Source of the DNA: Pseudomonas spelaei
GTDB taxonomy: Bacteria > Pseudomonadota > Gammaproteobacteria > Pseudomonadales > Pseudomonadaceae
Assembly: GCF_009724245.1 (NCBI RefSeq)
Contig: NZ_WNNK01000006.1
Span: 62,001 to 126,000 of the forward strand
Reading direction: 5' to 3'
Length of the DNA: 64,000 bases
Position numbers and translations under genes: made by a program. Under the pieces are notes generated by a model. It saw only the letters and a list, made by a program, of their open reading frames with translations. It searched no databases and was not told the DNA's origin. Below are positions 36,137 to 46,022 of this stretch, piece by piece. Each line of letters opens with the position of its first letter. Position 1 is the first letter of the stretch.

Positions 36137-37197
36137 CAGCGCAGCTCCTCAGCCAGTAACAACGTGCTTAATCGGCTCGCGACACGCTCAGGGTTCAGGC
36201 GAGTGAAACACAGGGGCCACTCGCGTTTTATGTCAAACCGGCGCTGATCATCAGCGGTCGGTTGATAGGTGCATTTCTTTTGCAGGCACGGCGCGCAAGG
36301 GAAGTCGCTGGCCAGGTGAATCTGGCCCTTGCCATAGGCACCGGTCAGGCCGGGATTAGTGGGGCCGAACAGGGAAATGGTCGGCACATCCAGGGCCGCA
36401 GCCAGGTGACCGAGGCCGGTATCCACTGCAACACAGGCCTTGGCGCCAGCCAGCACCCGCGCCACACCCGCCAGGTTCAGCTTGGGCAATACTTCGGCGT
36501 GACTCAAACCCTGGGCCAGCCGTTCGGCACGGGATTTTTCGGTAGCGTTGCCCCAGGGCAGCTTCACATCGACCCCCAGCCGGTCCATGCGCTCGGCCAA
36601 CTCGCGCCAGTAGGCTTCCGGCCAGTGCTTGGTGTCCCAGGTGGTGCCGTGGAGCAGCAACACGAAAGGCTTCTTCGGCGGCAACCCCAGCAGTTTATCG
36701 ACACGCAGACCGTAATCCCCCAGGCCCTTGGGCAAGTCATAACCCAGGGCGACGGCGAACAACTGGCGCAGGCGCTCCACCGCATGTTGTCCACGGGCGA
36801 CTGCAAGGCGTCGGGAGTAGAAGCGCGCGGCCAGGGGCTCGCGAGCGGACTGTTTATCGAAACCGGCCACCGGGGCACGCACATAACGAGTCAGCCAGGC
36901 GCTTTTCAGCAGGCCTTGGGCGTCGATCACCAAGTCGTATTTAGTCGACTGGATACGCTGCTTGAAGCGCCGCCATTCACCACTCTTGATGGTTTGCCAG
37001 ATGTTCTTGCGCCAGCGGCGGATCGCCACCGGAATCACGTTATCCACAGCAGGATGCCAGGTGGGGATTTCGGCAAAGCCTTCTTCCACCACCCAGTCAA
37101 AGCGAATCCCCGGGATCGCCCGCGCCGCGTCGGTCAAGGCCGGCAGGGCGTGGATCACATCACCCAGGGATGAGGTCTTGATTACCAGTACCCGCAA
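36136..37197 (-). CDS. waaC: LPS heptosyltransferase I
   Basis: A 353-residue GT9 enzyme adding the first heptose to Kdo2-lipid A. The frame has no suitable ATG: the conserved N-terminus 'RVLVIKTSSLGDVIHALPAL' is preceded by TTG at 37197, two bases after the waaF stop. GAGG lies about 9 nt upstream, so TTG is the start; the longer frame to 37428 lies inside waaF. The C-terminal donor motif 'VAVDTGLGHLAAALDVPTISLFGPTNP' is intact. Confidence 0.95.
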   Translation of the reverse strand: MRVLVIKTSSLGDVIHALPALTDAARAIPGIRFDWVVEEGFAEIPTWHPAVDNVIPVAIRRWRKNIWQTIKSGEWRRFKQRIQSTKYDLVIDAQGLLKSAWLTRYVRAPVAGFDKQSAREPLAARFYSRRLAVARGQHAVERLRQLFAVALGYDLPKGLGDYGLRVDKLLGLPPKKPFVLLLHGTTWDTKHWPEAYWRELAERMDRLGVDVKLPWGNATEKSRAERLAQGLSHAEVLPKLNLAGVARVLAGAKACVAVDTGLGHLAAALDVPTISLFGPTNPGLTGAYGKGQIHLASDFPCAPCLQKKCTYQPTADDQRRFDIKREWPLCFTRLNPERVASRLSTLLLAEELR

Positions 37198-37198
37198 C

Positions 37199-38233
37199 TT
37201 AACGAACCTCGACCACGGAGCCCTGCAACCGCTGCAAGGCATCGGCCACCGGTTGCGGCAGCAATTGGCGCAGGCAGTTGTAATGGCCGAAACGGCAGGT
37301 GCGATCAAAGCACGGGCTGCAATCGAGGCCCAGGCGCACCACTTCGACCTTGTCGGCCAACGGCGGAGTGAAGCCTGGAGACGTGGAGCCATACACCGCC
37401 ACCAGTGGGCGATTGAGCGCGGCAGCAACGTGCATCAGGCCGGAGTCGTTGGACACTACCGAATCGGCACACGACAGCAGGTCGATGGCCTCGGCCAGGG
37501 ACGTGTCGCCGCTGAGATTGACCGCTTCTTCGCGCAGGCCCGGGATCAAGCGCTGGCGAATGTCTTCGCCCACCGAGTGATCATTTTTCGAGCCGAACAA
37601 CCAGACCTGCCAGCCTTCACGGATCTTCATCTCCGCGACCTTGGCGTAATGCTCCGACGGCCAGCGCTTGGACTCGCCAAACTCGGCACCCGGGCACAGC
37701 GCCAGCACGGGTCGATCGAGGGTCAGGCCGAATTTCGCCAAGGCCGCATCGCGGGTGACCGGGTCAATCTGCAGGCTGGGACGCGGATACGGTGTCGGCA
37801 ACTCGGCGCCTGGCGCGTAGGCCAAAGCCATGAAACGCTCGATCATCAGCGGGTAGCGAGCCTTATCGAGCTTGCGCACATCATTGAGCAGGCCATAGCG
37901 AAACTCGCCACGCCAGCCGGTGCGCTTCGGGATGCCGGCAAAAAACGGCACCAGCGCCGACTTCATCGAGTTGGGCAACAGGATCGCCTGATCGTACTGG
38001 CCGGCCAGGGACTTACCGATGCGTCGACGGGTCGCCAGTTCGAGGGCGCCGTGACCAAGTGGAAAGCTCAGGGCCTGACGCACTTCGGGCATGCGCTCGA
38101 GGATCGGCCGGCTCCACTCGGGGGCGAGCACGTCGATTTCGCAGTCGGGATGACGCTGTTTCAGGCACTGGAACAGTGTCTGCGCCATCACCATGTCACC
38201 GACCCAACTAGGCCCAACGATCAGAATATTCAT
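37199..38233 (-). CDS. waaF: LPS heptosyltransferase II
   Basis: A 344-residue GT9 enzyme adding heptose II to the inner core. Start ATG 38233 gives the expected MNILIVGPSWVGDMVMAQTL. Further blocks are 'LLPNSMKSALVPFFAGIPKRTGW', 'LCPGAEFGESKRWP' and 'VSNDSGLMHVAAALNRPLVAVYGSTSP'. It is the first gene of the seven-gene core operon. The gap to the upstream glnE stop is only 93 bp and holds a 9-bp hairpin; the ilvE gene found here in P. aeruginosa is absent. Confidence 0.96.
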   Translation of the reverse strand: MNILIVGPSWVGDMVMAQTLFQCLKQRHPDCEIDVLAPEWSRPILERMPEVRQALSFPLGHGALELATRRRIGKSLAGQYDQAILLPNSMKSALVPFFAGIPKRTGWRGEFRYGLLNDVRKLDKARYPLMIERFMALAYAPGAELPTPYPRPSLQIDPVTRDAALAKFGLTLDRPVLALCPGAEFGESKRWPSEHYAKVAEMKIREGWQVWLFGSKNDHSVGEDIRQRLIPGLREEAVNLSGDTSLAEAIDLLSCADSVVSNDSGLMHVAAALNRPLVAVYGSTSPGFTPPLADKVEVVRLGLDCSPCFDRTCRFGHYNCLRQLLPQPVADALQRLQGSVVEVR

Positions 38234-38252
38234 GTAGTTTCCACAAACGATA

Positions 38253-38274
38253 CGGGGAGGCTCATGCCTCCCCG
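38253..38274. terminator. 9-bp perfect hairpin between glnE and waaF
   Basis: CGGGGAGGC (38253-38261), loop TCAT, GCCTCCCCG (38266-38274). It is a strong GC stem with no clear U-tract on the minus strand. It could weaken read-through from glnE into the waa operon or protect a processed mRNA end. Confidence 0.45.
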
Positions 38275-38326
38275 CCTCGATAGTCTGTGCGGGAATGGCA
38301 TAACCAGTTCCCACCTTAAAGTTGTT

Positions 38327-41266
38327 TCAGCTTAACCCCAGTTCATGCCAGATTCGCATCACCTGGCGCCGTTCGTCCGCGAACTGGTCGCCAGCTACCA
38401 CCCCCGCCTCGTTCTGCAAGGCCTGGCGGTGAGCGGCGGAACGGTAGGCCTTATACACCTCGCGCAGCAGGTCGGCATCGGCAGCGGGCATCAGCCCGAC
38501 CTGCTCCAGGCCTTCCAGGATGCGGATATTGTCGGTGTAGCGCAGCAACGATGGATGTTGCGCAGACCACGCCAAAGCCGCGTATTGCACCATAAATTCA
38601 ATATCGACGATACCTCCGGCGTCCTGCTTGAGATCGAAGGTGGCCGTGGCTTCAAAGGCATTGGCCGCCGTGCCGGCTGCGGTGGACTTGGTCCCCAGGT
38701 TGTCACGCATCTTGGCGCGCATCTCGCTGACCTCCTGGCGCAGCTTCGCCAGGTCCTGGTCCCGGCCCAATACTTTGGCCCGTACTTGCTCGAACGCACG
38801 CCCCACATCCTGGCTGCCTACCAACACCCGAGCCCGTACCAACGCCTGATGTTCCCAGGTCCAGGCTTCGTTTTCCTGGTAGCGGGCAAAGGCGCCCAAT
38901 GAGCTGACCAACAATCCGGAAGCGCCTGACGGCCGCAGGCGCATATCCACCTCGTATAACTGCCCGGAGTTGGTCTGGGTGGTCAGCAGATGAATGATGC
39001 GCTGGCCCAGGCGCGTAAAGAACTGCGCGCCGTCGATGGGCTTGGCCCCGTCGGTTTCAGCTTGCGGGTCACCATCATGGATAAATACCAGGTCCAGGTC
39101 TGAGCCATGCCCCAGCTCGATCCCGCCGACTTTTCCGTAGCCGACAATAATGAATCCGGGATCGCACAGGGTACCGTCTACCCGTTGCGGCGAGCCGTGG
39201 CGGGCAACCGTCTGGCGCCAGGCCAAAGCCAGCACTTGCTCAAGGATGGCTTCGGCCAGCCAGGTCAGGTAGTCACTGACTTTCATCAACGGCAGGCTGC
39301 CGGCAATTTCCGAGGCGGCCACCCGCAGACGGTGCGCCAGTTTGAAGTGGCGCAGGGCTTCCATCTGCTGTTCAAGGTCATCTTCAGGAATCCGCGTCAG
39401 GCGCTCGCGTAACTCGGCGGCCAGTTCCGGCGCCTGCGGCGGCTTGAACAGGCGACCTTCGTTAAGCAATTCATCCAACAGCAGTGGGAAACGGGTGATC
39501 TGCTCGGCAATCCATGGGCTGGCGGCGCACAAGGTCAACAGCCGACGCAGGGCATCGGGGTTTTCCGTCAGCAGTACCAGATAGGCCGAGCGCCGGGCGA
39601 CCGCTTCCACCAGCGGCAAGACGCGCTCCAGCACCAGGTCGGGGTTGGCATGTTCAACCGCCTGGGCCAGCAAACGCGGAATAAAAGCATCCAGTCGCTC
39701 ACGCCCCAGTCGTTGCATGGCCCGCAATTGTGGGCTACTGCGCAGCCCGGCCAAGGCTTTTAACGCTTTGGGGGCATCGGTAAAACCGCCTTCCTGCAAT
39801 TGGCGGCAAGCGGCTTCTTCGTCCTGGGACTCTTCCCACAGCGGCAACCATTCGCCGCCGACCACCAGTTCGCTTTCTTCGCCTTCCTCTTCATCCGGGT
39901 CGGCAATCACCTGGCGGAAATGCCAATCCACGCGACCGCGCCAGTACATCAGGCGCTCATGGAACGCAGCCCAGTCCGGGAAGCCCATCATGAAGGCAAT
40001 CCGCGCCTGATCTTCGGCTCCATCCGGGAGCATTTGCGTCTGCCGGTCGGCAATCGCCTGGATCGCATGCTCGGTGTAGCGCAGGAATTCGTAGCCGTTG
40101 CGCAGCTCGGCGATCACCGCCGGCGGCAGATAACCCTGCCCTTCCAGGGTGCCGAGTACCTTTAACAATGGCCGCTGCTGCAGGCTCAGGTCACGCCCGC
40201 CGTGGATCAACTGGAACGCCTGGGCGATAAACTCCACTTCGCGAATACCGCCGGAGCCGAGCTTGATGTTCTCGGCCATGCCCTTGCGCCGCACTTCCTG
40301 CTGGATCAGTTGCTTCATGGTGCGCAGTGCTTCGATGGCGGAAAAGTCCAGGTAACGCCGGTAGACGAACGGCCTGAGCATGTCGAGCAACTGTGCGCCG
40401 GCCACTTGATCGCCCGCCACCACCCGCGCCTTGATCATGGCGTAGCGTTCCCAGTCACGCCCCTGATCCTGGTAGTACTGCTCCAATGCATTGAAGCTGA
40501 GCACCAGCGCGCCGGCCGAACCGTAGGGCCGCAGGCGCATGTCGACGCGAAACACAAAACCGTCGACCGTCATTGGATCTAACGCCTTGATCAGTTTTTG
40601 ACCAAGACGAATGAAAAACTCCTGGTTATCCAGGGAGCGCTTCACACCCATGGTCTCGCCACCTTCGGGGTAGGCAAAGATCAGGTCAATATCCGAAGAC
40701 AGGTTCAACTCCACAGCGCCGAGCTTGCCCATGCCGAGGATAACCATCTGCTGCGGCTCACCGCTGCGCCGGCCAGTGGGTGTGCCGAACTGCACGCAAT
40801 GGCGCAGGTACAACCATTGATAGGCTTGATCAATGCAGGCGTCGGCCATGTCCGACAGGTCGCGGCAGGTCTGGACCAGGTCCGCCTGTCGGGTCAGGTC
40901 GCGCCAGATGATCCGCACTTGCTGGCGAGTACGCTGGCGACGCAGGACGCGGCCCAGCTCATCTTCTGTTTCAGCTTGTTGCACAGCGGCGGCAATCTGC
41001 CCGCACAGCTCATCGGGTGCAAAGCTGCGATCCAACTCGCCCCAGGCCACCAACTCAAGCAACATCAAAGGGTCACGAACACTCTGTTCAATGACGAAAT
41101 CACTGGCGGCGCACACCCGGGCGAAGTCGGCCCAGCGTTGCGGCGTCCACTCAGAAAGGCCATTATCGCCCTCCAACCTGGCTGCCGCGTCACGAAATGA
41201 CTGCTCGGCCCGTTTGGCAAATGACAGGAGAACGGCCGGTAGTTCGGCCAGCATTGGAAGGCTCAT
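38327..41266 (-). CDS. glnE: Glutamine synthetase adenylyltransferase/deadenylase
   Basis: A 979-residue bifunctional enzyme that adds or removes AMP on glutamine synthetase in response to PII signalling. Both nucleotidyltransferase domains are complete: 'SSDIDLIFAYPEGG' in the N-terminal deadenylase half (about residue 190) and 'GHGSDLDLVFIHDGD' in the C-terminal adenylyltransferase half (about 720). The length is as in other pseudomonads. It is divergent from aceE with a 383-bp regulatory gap. Confidence 0.97.
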   Translation of the reverse strand: MSLPMLAELPAVLLSFAKRAEQSFRDAAARLEGDNGLSEWTPQRWADFARVCAASDFVIEQSVRDPLMLLELVAWGELDRSFAPDELCGQIAAAVQQAETEDELGRVLRRQRTRQQVRIIWRDLTRQADLVQTCRDLSDMADACIDQAYQWLYLRHCVQFGTPTGRRSGEPQQMVILGMGKLGAVELNLSSDIDLIFAYPEGGETMGVKRSLDNQEFFIRLGQKLIKALDPMTVDGFVFRVDMRLRPYGSAGALVLSFNALEQYYQDQGRDWERYAMIKARVVAGDQVAGAQLLDMLRPFVYRRYLDFSAIEALRTMKQLIQQEVRRKGMAENIKLGSGGIREVEFIAQAFQLIHGGRDLSLQQRPLLKVLGTLEGQGYLPPAVIAELRNGYEFLRYTEHAIQAIADRQTQMLPDGAEDQARIAFMMGFPDWAAFHERLMYWRGRVDWHFRQVIADPDEEEGEESELVVGGEWLPLWEESQDEEAACRQLQEGGFTDAPKALKALAGLRSSPQLRAMQRLGRERLDAFIPRLLAQAVEHANPDLVLERVLPLVEAVARRSAYLVLLTENPDALRRLLTLCAASPWIAEQITRFPLLLDELLNEGRLFKPPQAPELAAELRERLTRIPEDDLEQQMEALRHFKLAHRLRVAASEIAGSLPLMKVSDYLTWLAEAILEQVLALAWRQTVARHGSPQRVDGTLCDPGFIIVGYGKVGGIELGHGSDLDLVFIHDGDPQAETDGAKPIDGAQFFTRLGQRIIHLLTTQTNSGQLYEVDMRLRPSGASGLLVSSLGAFARYQENEAWTWEHQALVRARVLVGSQDVGRAFEQVRAKVLGRDQDLAKLRQEVSEMRAKMRDNLGTKSTAAGTAANAFEATATFDLKQDAGGIVDIEFMVQYAALAWSAQHPSLLRYTDNIRILEGLEQVGLMPAADADLLREVYKAYRSAAHRQALQNEAGVVAGDQFADERRQVMRIWHELGLS

Positions 41267-41469
41267 GGTCTATCCTTGATCGGCGCGTAAATGGCTTGTA
41301 GCTGTGAACGCAAGAACCACGCTCGGTGAAGGACTGTCGAACAAAAGTTAGAAATAGCTGAAAATTTATATTTTTTGGCAGGCAACATTAACTCTCTACC
41401 TTTTCTTGTTCGCAAAAGATCAACAATAACGATTATGCTCACCAGCCAGACCGAGCCATACGCTCAGTC

Positions 41470-41539
41470 TTGTGTAGTTTTACTACTCGTATATACATTC
41501 GAAAGGCTGAAATGGCCGACGATTTGTAGTAAAACTACA
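41470..41539 (+). promoter_or_regulatory. aceE promoter with two operator-like palindromes
   Basis: A candidate promoter TTGTGT (41470-41475) - 16 bp - TATACA (41492-41497) precedes aceE. TGTAGTTTTACTAC (41473-41486) and GTAGTAAAACTACA (41526-41539) form a perfect 14-bp inverted repeat. Each arm is itself a palindrome (GTAGT-TTT-ACTAC and GTAGT-AAA-ACTAC) of the TnGTnnnACnA type bound by FadR-subfamily GntR regulators such as PdhR. The arm centres are 53 bp apart, about five helical turns. The first arm lies within the promoter spacer, suggesting repression. Confidence 0.6.
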
Positions 41540-41649
41540 GGACGCCGAAGCAACCTTCGGCCATCCAAGAATTTATGTCGTCTGCCCACAAGGCCAGTCG
41601 CAAACTTCAGGCAACCGATTCTGGTAGCCTTTCCGCCCTGGAGCAAGCC

Positions 41650-44295
41650 ATGCAAGACCTCGATCCCGTCGAAACCCAGGAATGGCTGGACGCCCTGGAA
41701 TCGGTTCTCGACAAAGAAGGCGAAGACCGTGCTCACTACCTGATGACCCGTATGGGCGAACTCGCGACCCGCAGCGGCTCGCAACTGCCCTACGCCATCA
41801 CTACACCGTACCGCAACACCATCCCTGTTACCCACGAAGCACGCATGCCTGGCGACCTGTTCATGGAACGCCGCATTCGCTCGTTGGTACGCTGGAACGC
41901 GATGGCCATGGTTATGCGCACGAACTTGAAAGATTCTGACCTGGGCGGTCACATCTCCAGCTTCGCCTCCAGCGCAACCCTGTATGACATTGGCTTCAAC
42001 TACTTCTTCCAGGCCCCGACCGAAGAACACGGCGGCGACCTGATCTACTTCCAGGGCCACACCTCGCCAGGCGTCTACGCCCGTGCGTTCATGGAAGGCC
42101 GCATCACCGAAGAACAAATGAACAACTTCCGTCAGGAAGTCGACGGCCAGGGCCTGTCGTCCTATCCGCATCCTTGGCTGATGCCTGATTTCTGGCAGTT
42201 CCCGACCGTATCCATGGGTCTGGGCCCAATCCAGGCGATCTACCAGGCTCGCTTCATGAAGTACCTGGAAGCCCGTGGTTTCATCCCGGAAGGCAAGCAG
42301 AAAGTCTGGTGTTTCCTGGGCGACGGCGAGTGCGACGAACCGGAATCCCTGGGCGCCATCTCCCTGGCCGGCCGCGAGAAGCTGGACAACCTGATCTTCG
42401 TCATCAACTGCAACCTGCAGCGCCTCGACGGCCCGGTTCGCGGCAACGGCAAGATCATCCAGGAACTCGAAGGCGTGTTCCGTGGTGCTCAGTGGAACGT
42501 GACCAAAGTCATCTGGGGCCGTTTCTGGGACCCACTGCTGGCCAAGGACGTCGACGGCATCCTGCAACGTCGCATGGACGAAGTCATCGACGGCGAGTAC
42601 CAGAACTACAAGGCCAAAGACGGCGCGTTCGTACGTGAACACTTCTTCAACACGCCAGAACTCAAGGCGATGGTTGCAGACCTGTCCGACGACGAGATCT
42701 GGAAGCTCAACCGTGGTGGCCACGACCCGTACAAGGTCTATGCGGCCTATCACGAAGCGGTCAACCACAAAGAACAACCCACCGTCATCCTGGCCAAGAC
42801 CATCAAGGGTTATGGCACCGGTGCCGGCGAAGCGAAAAACACCGCGCACAACACCAAGAAAGTTGATGTTGAAAGCCTGAAGTTGTTCCGCGACCGCTTC
42901 GACATCCCGGTCAAGGACGAGGAGCTGGAAAACCTGCCGTTCTTCAAGCCGGAGCCAAACAGCGCCGAAGCCCGCTACCTCAGCGAGCGTCGCACTGCAC
43001 TGGGCGGTTTCGTGCCACAGCGCCGCGCCAAGAGCTTCAACATCCCGACGCCACCACTCGATACCCTCAAGGCTATCCTGGACGGCTCGGGCGACCGTGA
43101 AATCTCCACCACCATGGCCTTCGTGCGGATCCTCGCGCAACTGGTCAAGGACAAGGAAATCGGCTCGCGTATCGTGCCGATCATCCCGGACGAAGCCCGT
43201 ACCTTCGGTATGGAAGGCATGTTCCGCCAGTTGGGCATCTACTCCTCCGTCGGCCAGCTCTACGAGCCAGTCGATAAAGACCAGGTGATGTTCTACAAGG
43301 AAGACAAGAAGGGCCAGATTCTCGAAGAAGGCATCAACGAAGCAGGCGCCATGAGCTCCTTCATCGCTGCCGGTACTTCGTACTCCAGCCACAACCAGCC
43401 GATGCTGCCGTTCTACATTTTCTACTCGATGTTCGGTTTCCAGCGTATCGGTGACCTGGCCTGGGCTGCCGGCGACAGCCGTACCCGTGGCTTCCTGATC
43501 GGCGGCACCGCCGGGCGGACCACGCTGAACGGCGAAGGCCTGCAACACGAAGACGGTCACAGCCACATCCTGGCGGGCACCATCCCGAACTGCCGCACCT
43601 TTGATCCAACCTATGGCTATGAGCTGGCGGTGATCATCCAGGACGGCATGAAGAAGATGACCGAAGAGCAGCAGGACGTTTTCTACTACATCACCGTGAT
43701 GAACGAGTCCTACCAGCAGCCAGCCATGCCGGCCGGTGTCGAGGAAGGCATCATCAAGGGCATGTACCTGCTCGAAGAAGACACCAAGGAAGCGGCGCAC
43801 CACGTACAACTGATGGGCTCCGGCACCATCCTGCGTGAAGTCCGTGAAGCGGCGAAGATCCTGCGTGAAGAGTTCAACGTTGGCGCTGACGTGTGGAGCG
43901 TGACCAGCTTCAACGAACTGCGTCGCGATGGCCTGGCCGTGGAGCGCAGCAACCGTCTGCACCCAGGTCAGAAGCCTGCGCTGAGCTACGTCGAAGAGTG
44001 CCTGACTGGCCGTAAAGGTCCGGTTATTGCCTCTACCGACTACATGAAACTGTTTGCTGAACAAATTCGTCAGTGGGTCCCGTCCAAGGAGTTCAAAGTC
44101 CTGGGCACCGACGGTTTCGGTCGCAGTGACAGCCGCAAGAAGCTGCGTCACTTCTTCGAAGTCGACCGTCATTTCGTGGTGTTGGCAGCCCTGGAAGCCT
44201 TGGCTGACCGTGGTGATATCGAACCTAAGGTGGTGGCCGAGGCTATCGTCAAGTTCGGGATCAACCCGGAAAAACGCAACCCACTGGACTGCTGA
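41650..44295 (+). CDS. aceE: Pyruvate dehydrogenase E1 component (homodimeric type)
   Basis: An 881-residue thiamine-diphosphate enzyme that decarboxylates pyruvate and acetylates the lipoyl group of AceF. The ThDP motif appears as 'CFLGDGECDEPESLGAISLAGREKLDNLIFVINCNLQ'-type sequence around residue 225 (GDG...N). I chose ATG 41650, which has GGAG 7 nt upstream and gives MQDLDPVETQEWLDALE as in P. aeruginosa; the upstream ATG at 41575 has no ribosome site. aceF follows 11 bp downstream in the same operon. Confidence 0.97.
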   Translation: MQDLDPVETQEWLDALESVLDKEGEDRAHYLMTRMGELATRSGSQLPYAITTPYRNTIPVTHEARMPGDLFMERRIRSLVRWNAMAMVMRTNLKDSDLGGHISSFASSATLYDIGFNYFFQAPTEEHGGDLIYFQGHTSPGVYARAFMEGRITEEQMNNFRQEVDGQGLSSYPHPWLMPDFWQFPTVSMGLGPIQAIYQARFMKYLEARGFIPEGKQKVWCFLGDGECDEPESLGAISLAGREKLDNLIFVINCNLQRLDGPVRGNGKIIQELEGVFRGAQWNVTKVIWGRFWDPLLAKDVDGILQRRMDEVIDGEYQNYKAKDGAFVREHFFNTPELKAMVADLSDDEIWKLNRGGHDPYKVYAAYHEAVNHKEQPTVILAKTIKGYGTGAGEAKNTAHNTKKVDVESLKLFRDRFDIPVKDEELENLPFFKPEPNSAEARYLSERRTALGGFVPQRRAKSFNIPTPPLDTLKAILDGSGDREISTTMAFVRILAQLVKDKEIGSRIVPIIPDEARTFGMEGMFRQLGIYSSVGQLYEPVDKDQVMFYKEDKKGQILEEGINEAGAMSSFIAAGTSYSSHNQPMLPFYIFYSMFGFQRIGDLAWAAGDSRTRGFLIGGTAGRTTLNGEGLQHEDGHSHILAGTIPNCRTFDPTYGYELAVIIQDGMKKMTEEQQDVFYYITVMNESYQQPAMPAGVEEGIIKGMYLLEEDTKEAAHHVQLMGSGTILREVREAAKILREEFNVGADVWSVTSFNELRRDGLAVERSNRLHPGQKPALSYVEECLTGRKGPVIASTDYMKLFAEQIRQWVPSKEFKVLGTDGFGRSDSRKKLRHFFEVDRHFVVLAALEALADRGDIEPKVVAEAIVKFGINPEKRNPLDC

Positions 44296-44306
44296 GGAGA
44301 TTTTCT

Positions 44307-45950
44307 GTGAGCGAACTCATTCGCGTACCTGACATCGGCAGCGGTGAAGGTGAAGTAATTGAACTGTTTGTGAAGGTCGGCGACCGCGTCGAAGCCGACC
44401 AGAGCATCCTGACCCTGGAGTCGGACAAGGCGAGCATGGAAATCCCTGCTCCCAAGGCCGGCGTGGTCAAAAGCCTGAAAGTGAAGCTGGGCGATCGCCT
44501 GAAAGAAGGCGACGAACTGCTGGAGCTGGAAATCGAAGGTGCCGCTGATGCGGCCCCTGCGGCGGCCGCTCCTGCTGCCACCCCGGCTGCAGCTGAAAAG
44601 CCTGCCGCTGCTGCCGAGGCCCCTGCGGCCCCGGCTGCTGCACCTGCTGCTGCCGCGACTGTTCAGGACATTCATGTTCCGGACATCGGTTCGTCGGGCA
44701 AGGCCAAGATCATCGAGTTGCTGGTCAAGGTCGGCGATACCGTCGAAGCCGACCAATCGCTGATCACCCTGGAATCCGACAAGGCCAGCATGGAAATCCC
44801 ATCGCCGGCTGCCGGCGTGGTGGAAAGCATTGCCGTGAAGCTGGAAGACGAAGTCGGTACTGGTGACTTCATCCTCAAGCTGAAGGTTGCGGGCGCTGCT
44901 GCCCCTGCTGCCGCTCCAGCCGCAGCTGCTCCGGCCGCAAAAGCTGAAGCAGCACCTGCTGCTGCCGCACCTGCGCCTGCTGCAAAAGCCGAGGCCGCAC
45001 CTGCGCCGGCCGCTGCACCTGCGCCAAGCGGTGCCAAGGTTCATGCCGGCCCTGCCGTGCGCCAGCTGGCCCGTGAATTCGGCGTCGAGCTAAACGCGGT
45101 AACGGCCAGCGGTCCTCACGGTCGCGTGCTGAAGGAAGACGTGCAGGTTTACGTCAAATCCATGATGCAGAAAGCCAAGGAAGCTCCGGCTGCCGGCGCA
45201 GCTACCGGTGGTGCGGGCATCCCGCCAATCCCGGTCGTGGACTTCAGCCGCTTCGGCGAAACCGAAGAAGTGCCCATGACCCGCCTGATGCAAATCGGCG
45301 CGTCGAGCTTGCACCGCAGCTGGCTGAACATTCCGCACGTGACCCAGTTCGACCAGGCTGACATCACCGACCTGGAAGCCTTCCGCGTTGCGCAGAAAGC
45401 CGTGGCCGAGAAGGCTGGCGTCAAGCTGACCGTACTGCCACTGCTGCTCAAGGCTTGCGCACACCTGCTCAAGGAACTGCCGGACTTCAACAGTTCGCTG
45501 GCGCCTAGCGGCAAGGCAATCATTCGCAAGAAGTACGTACACATCGGCTTCGCGGTTGATACCCCGGACGGCTTGTTGGTACCTGTGATCAAGAACGTTG
45601 ATCAGAAGAGCTTGCTGCAACTGGCTGCCGAGGCTGCTGCACTGGCTGCCAAGGCCCGCGACAAGAAGCTGACCGCAGACGACATGCAAGGTGCCTGCTT
45701 CACCATCTCCAGCCTCGGGCACATTGGCGGTACTGGCTTCACGCCAATCGTCAACGCGCCGGAAGTGGCGATCCTCGGTGTCTCCAAGGCTACTATCCAG
45801 CCTGTGTGGGACGGCAAAGCCTTCCAGCCGAAGCTGATGCTGCCGCTGTCGCTGTCCTACGATCACCGTGTGATCAACGGCGCCGCTGCTGCACGCTTCA
45901 CTCAGCGCCTGAGCAGCTTGCTGAACGACATCCGCACCATCTTGCTGTAA
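44307..45950 (+). CDS. aceF: Pyruvate dehydrogenase E2, dihydrolipoamide acetyltransferase
   Basis: A 547-residue core subunit of the pyruvate dehydrogenase complex. It has two N-terminal lipoyl domains (about 1-75 and 118-193), each with the lipoylated lysine in 'ESDKASMEIP'. Long Ala/Pro-rich linkers (about 80-115 and 195-240) join them to the peripheral-subunit-binding domain ('AGPAVRQLAREFGVELNAV', about 247-285) and the catalytic domain (about 320-547). The active-site block is 'SYDHRVINGAAAARF'. The linkers are a low-complexity coding repeat. It is followed by a strong terminator at 46023. Confidence 0.97.
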   Translation: MSELIRVPDIGSGEGEVIELFVKVGDRVEADQSILTLESDKASMEIPAPKAGVVKSLKVKLGDRLKEGDELLELEIEGAADAAPAAAAPAATPAAAEKPAAAAEAPAAPAAAPAAAATVQDIHVPDIGSSGKAKIIELLVKVGDTVEADQSLITLESDKASMEIPSPAAGVVESIAVKLEDEVGTGDFILKLKVAGAAAPAAAPAAAAPAAKAEAAPAAAAPAPAAKAEAAPAPAAAPAPSGAKVHAGPAVRQLAREFGVELNAVTASGPHGRVLKEDVQVYVKSMMQKAKEAPAAGAATGGAGIPPIPVVDFSRFGETEEVPMTRLMQIGASSLHRSWLNIPHVTQFDQADITDLEAFRVAQKAVAEKAGVKLTVLPLLLKACAHLLKELPDFNSSLAPSGKAIIRKKYVHIGFAVDTPDGLLVPVIKNVDQKSLLQLAAEAAALAAKARDKKLTADDMQGACFTISSLGHIGGTGFTPIVNAPEVAILGVSKATIQPVWDGKAFQPKLMLPLSLSYDHRVINGAAAARFTQRLSSLLNDIRTILL

Positions 45951-46022
45951 GCCTCAACAGGCCTCCTTTTCACCGAGGAGGCCTGGTTACACCGATTTCC
46001 GAGCGCCACGCTCGTACCTCAA

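Noticed and set aside
36136..37428. Longer waaC reading frame with a start inside waaF
   Set aside because: The extra 77 residues are out-of-frame waaF sequence; the conserved WaaC N-terminus begins at the TTG at 37197.
41464..44172. A 902-codon open frame antisense to aceE
   Set aside because: It mirrors the codon pattern of aceE on the opposite strand (high-GC third positions remove stops), has no ribosome site and resembles no protein family.
44520..45040. Ala/Pro-rich repetitive stretch within aceF as a possible tandem repeat element
   Set aside because: This is the normal flexible linker sequence between lipoyl and catalytic domains of E2 subunits.
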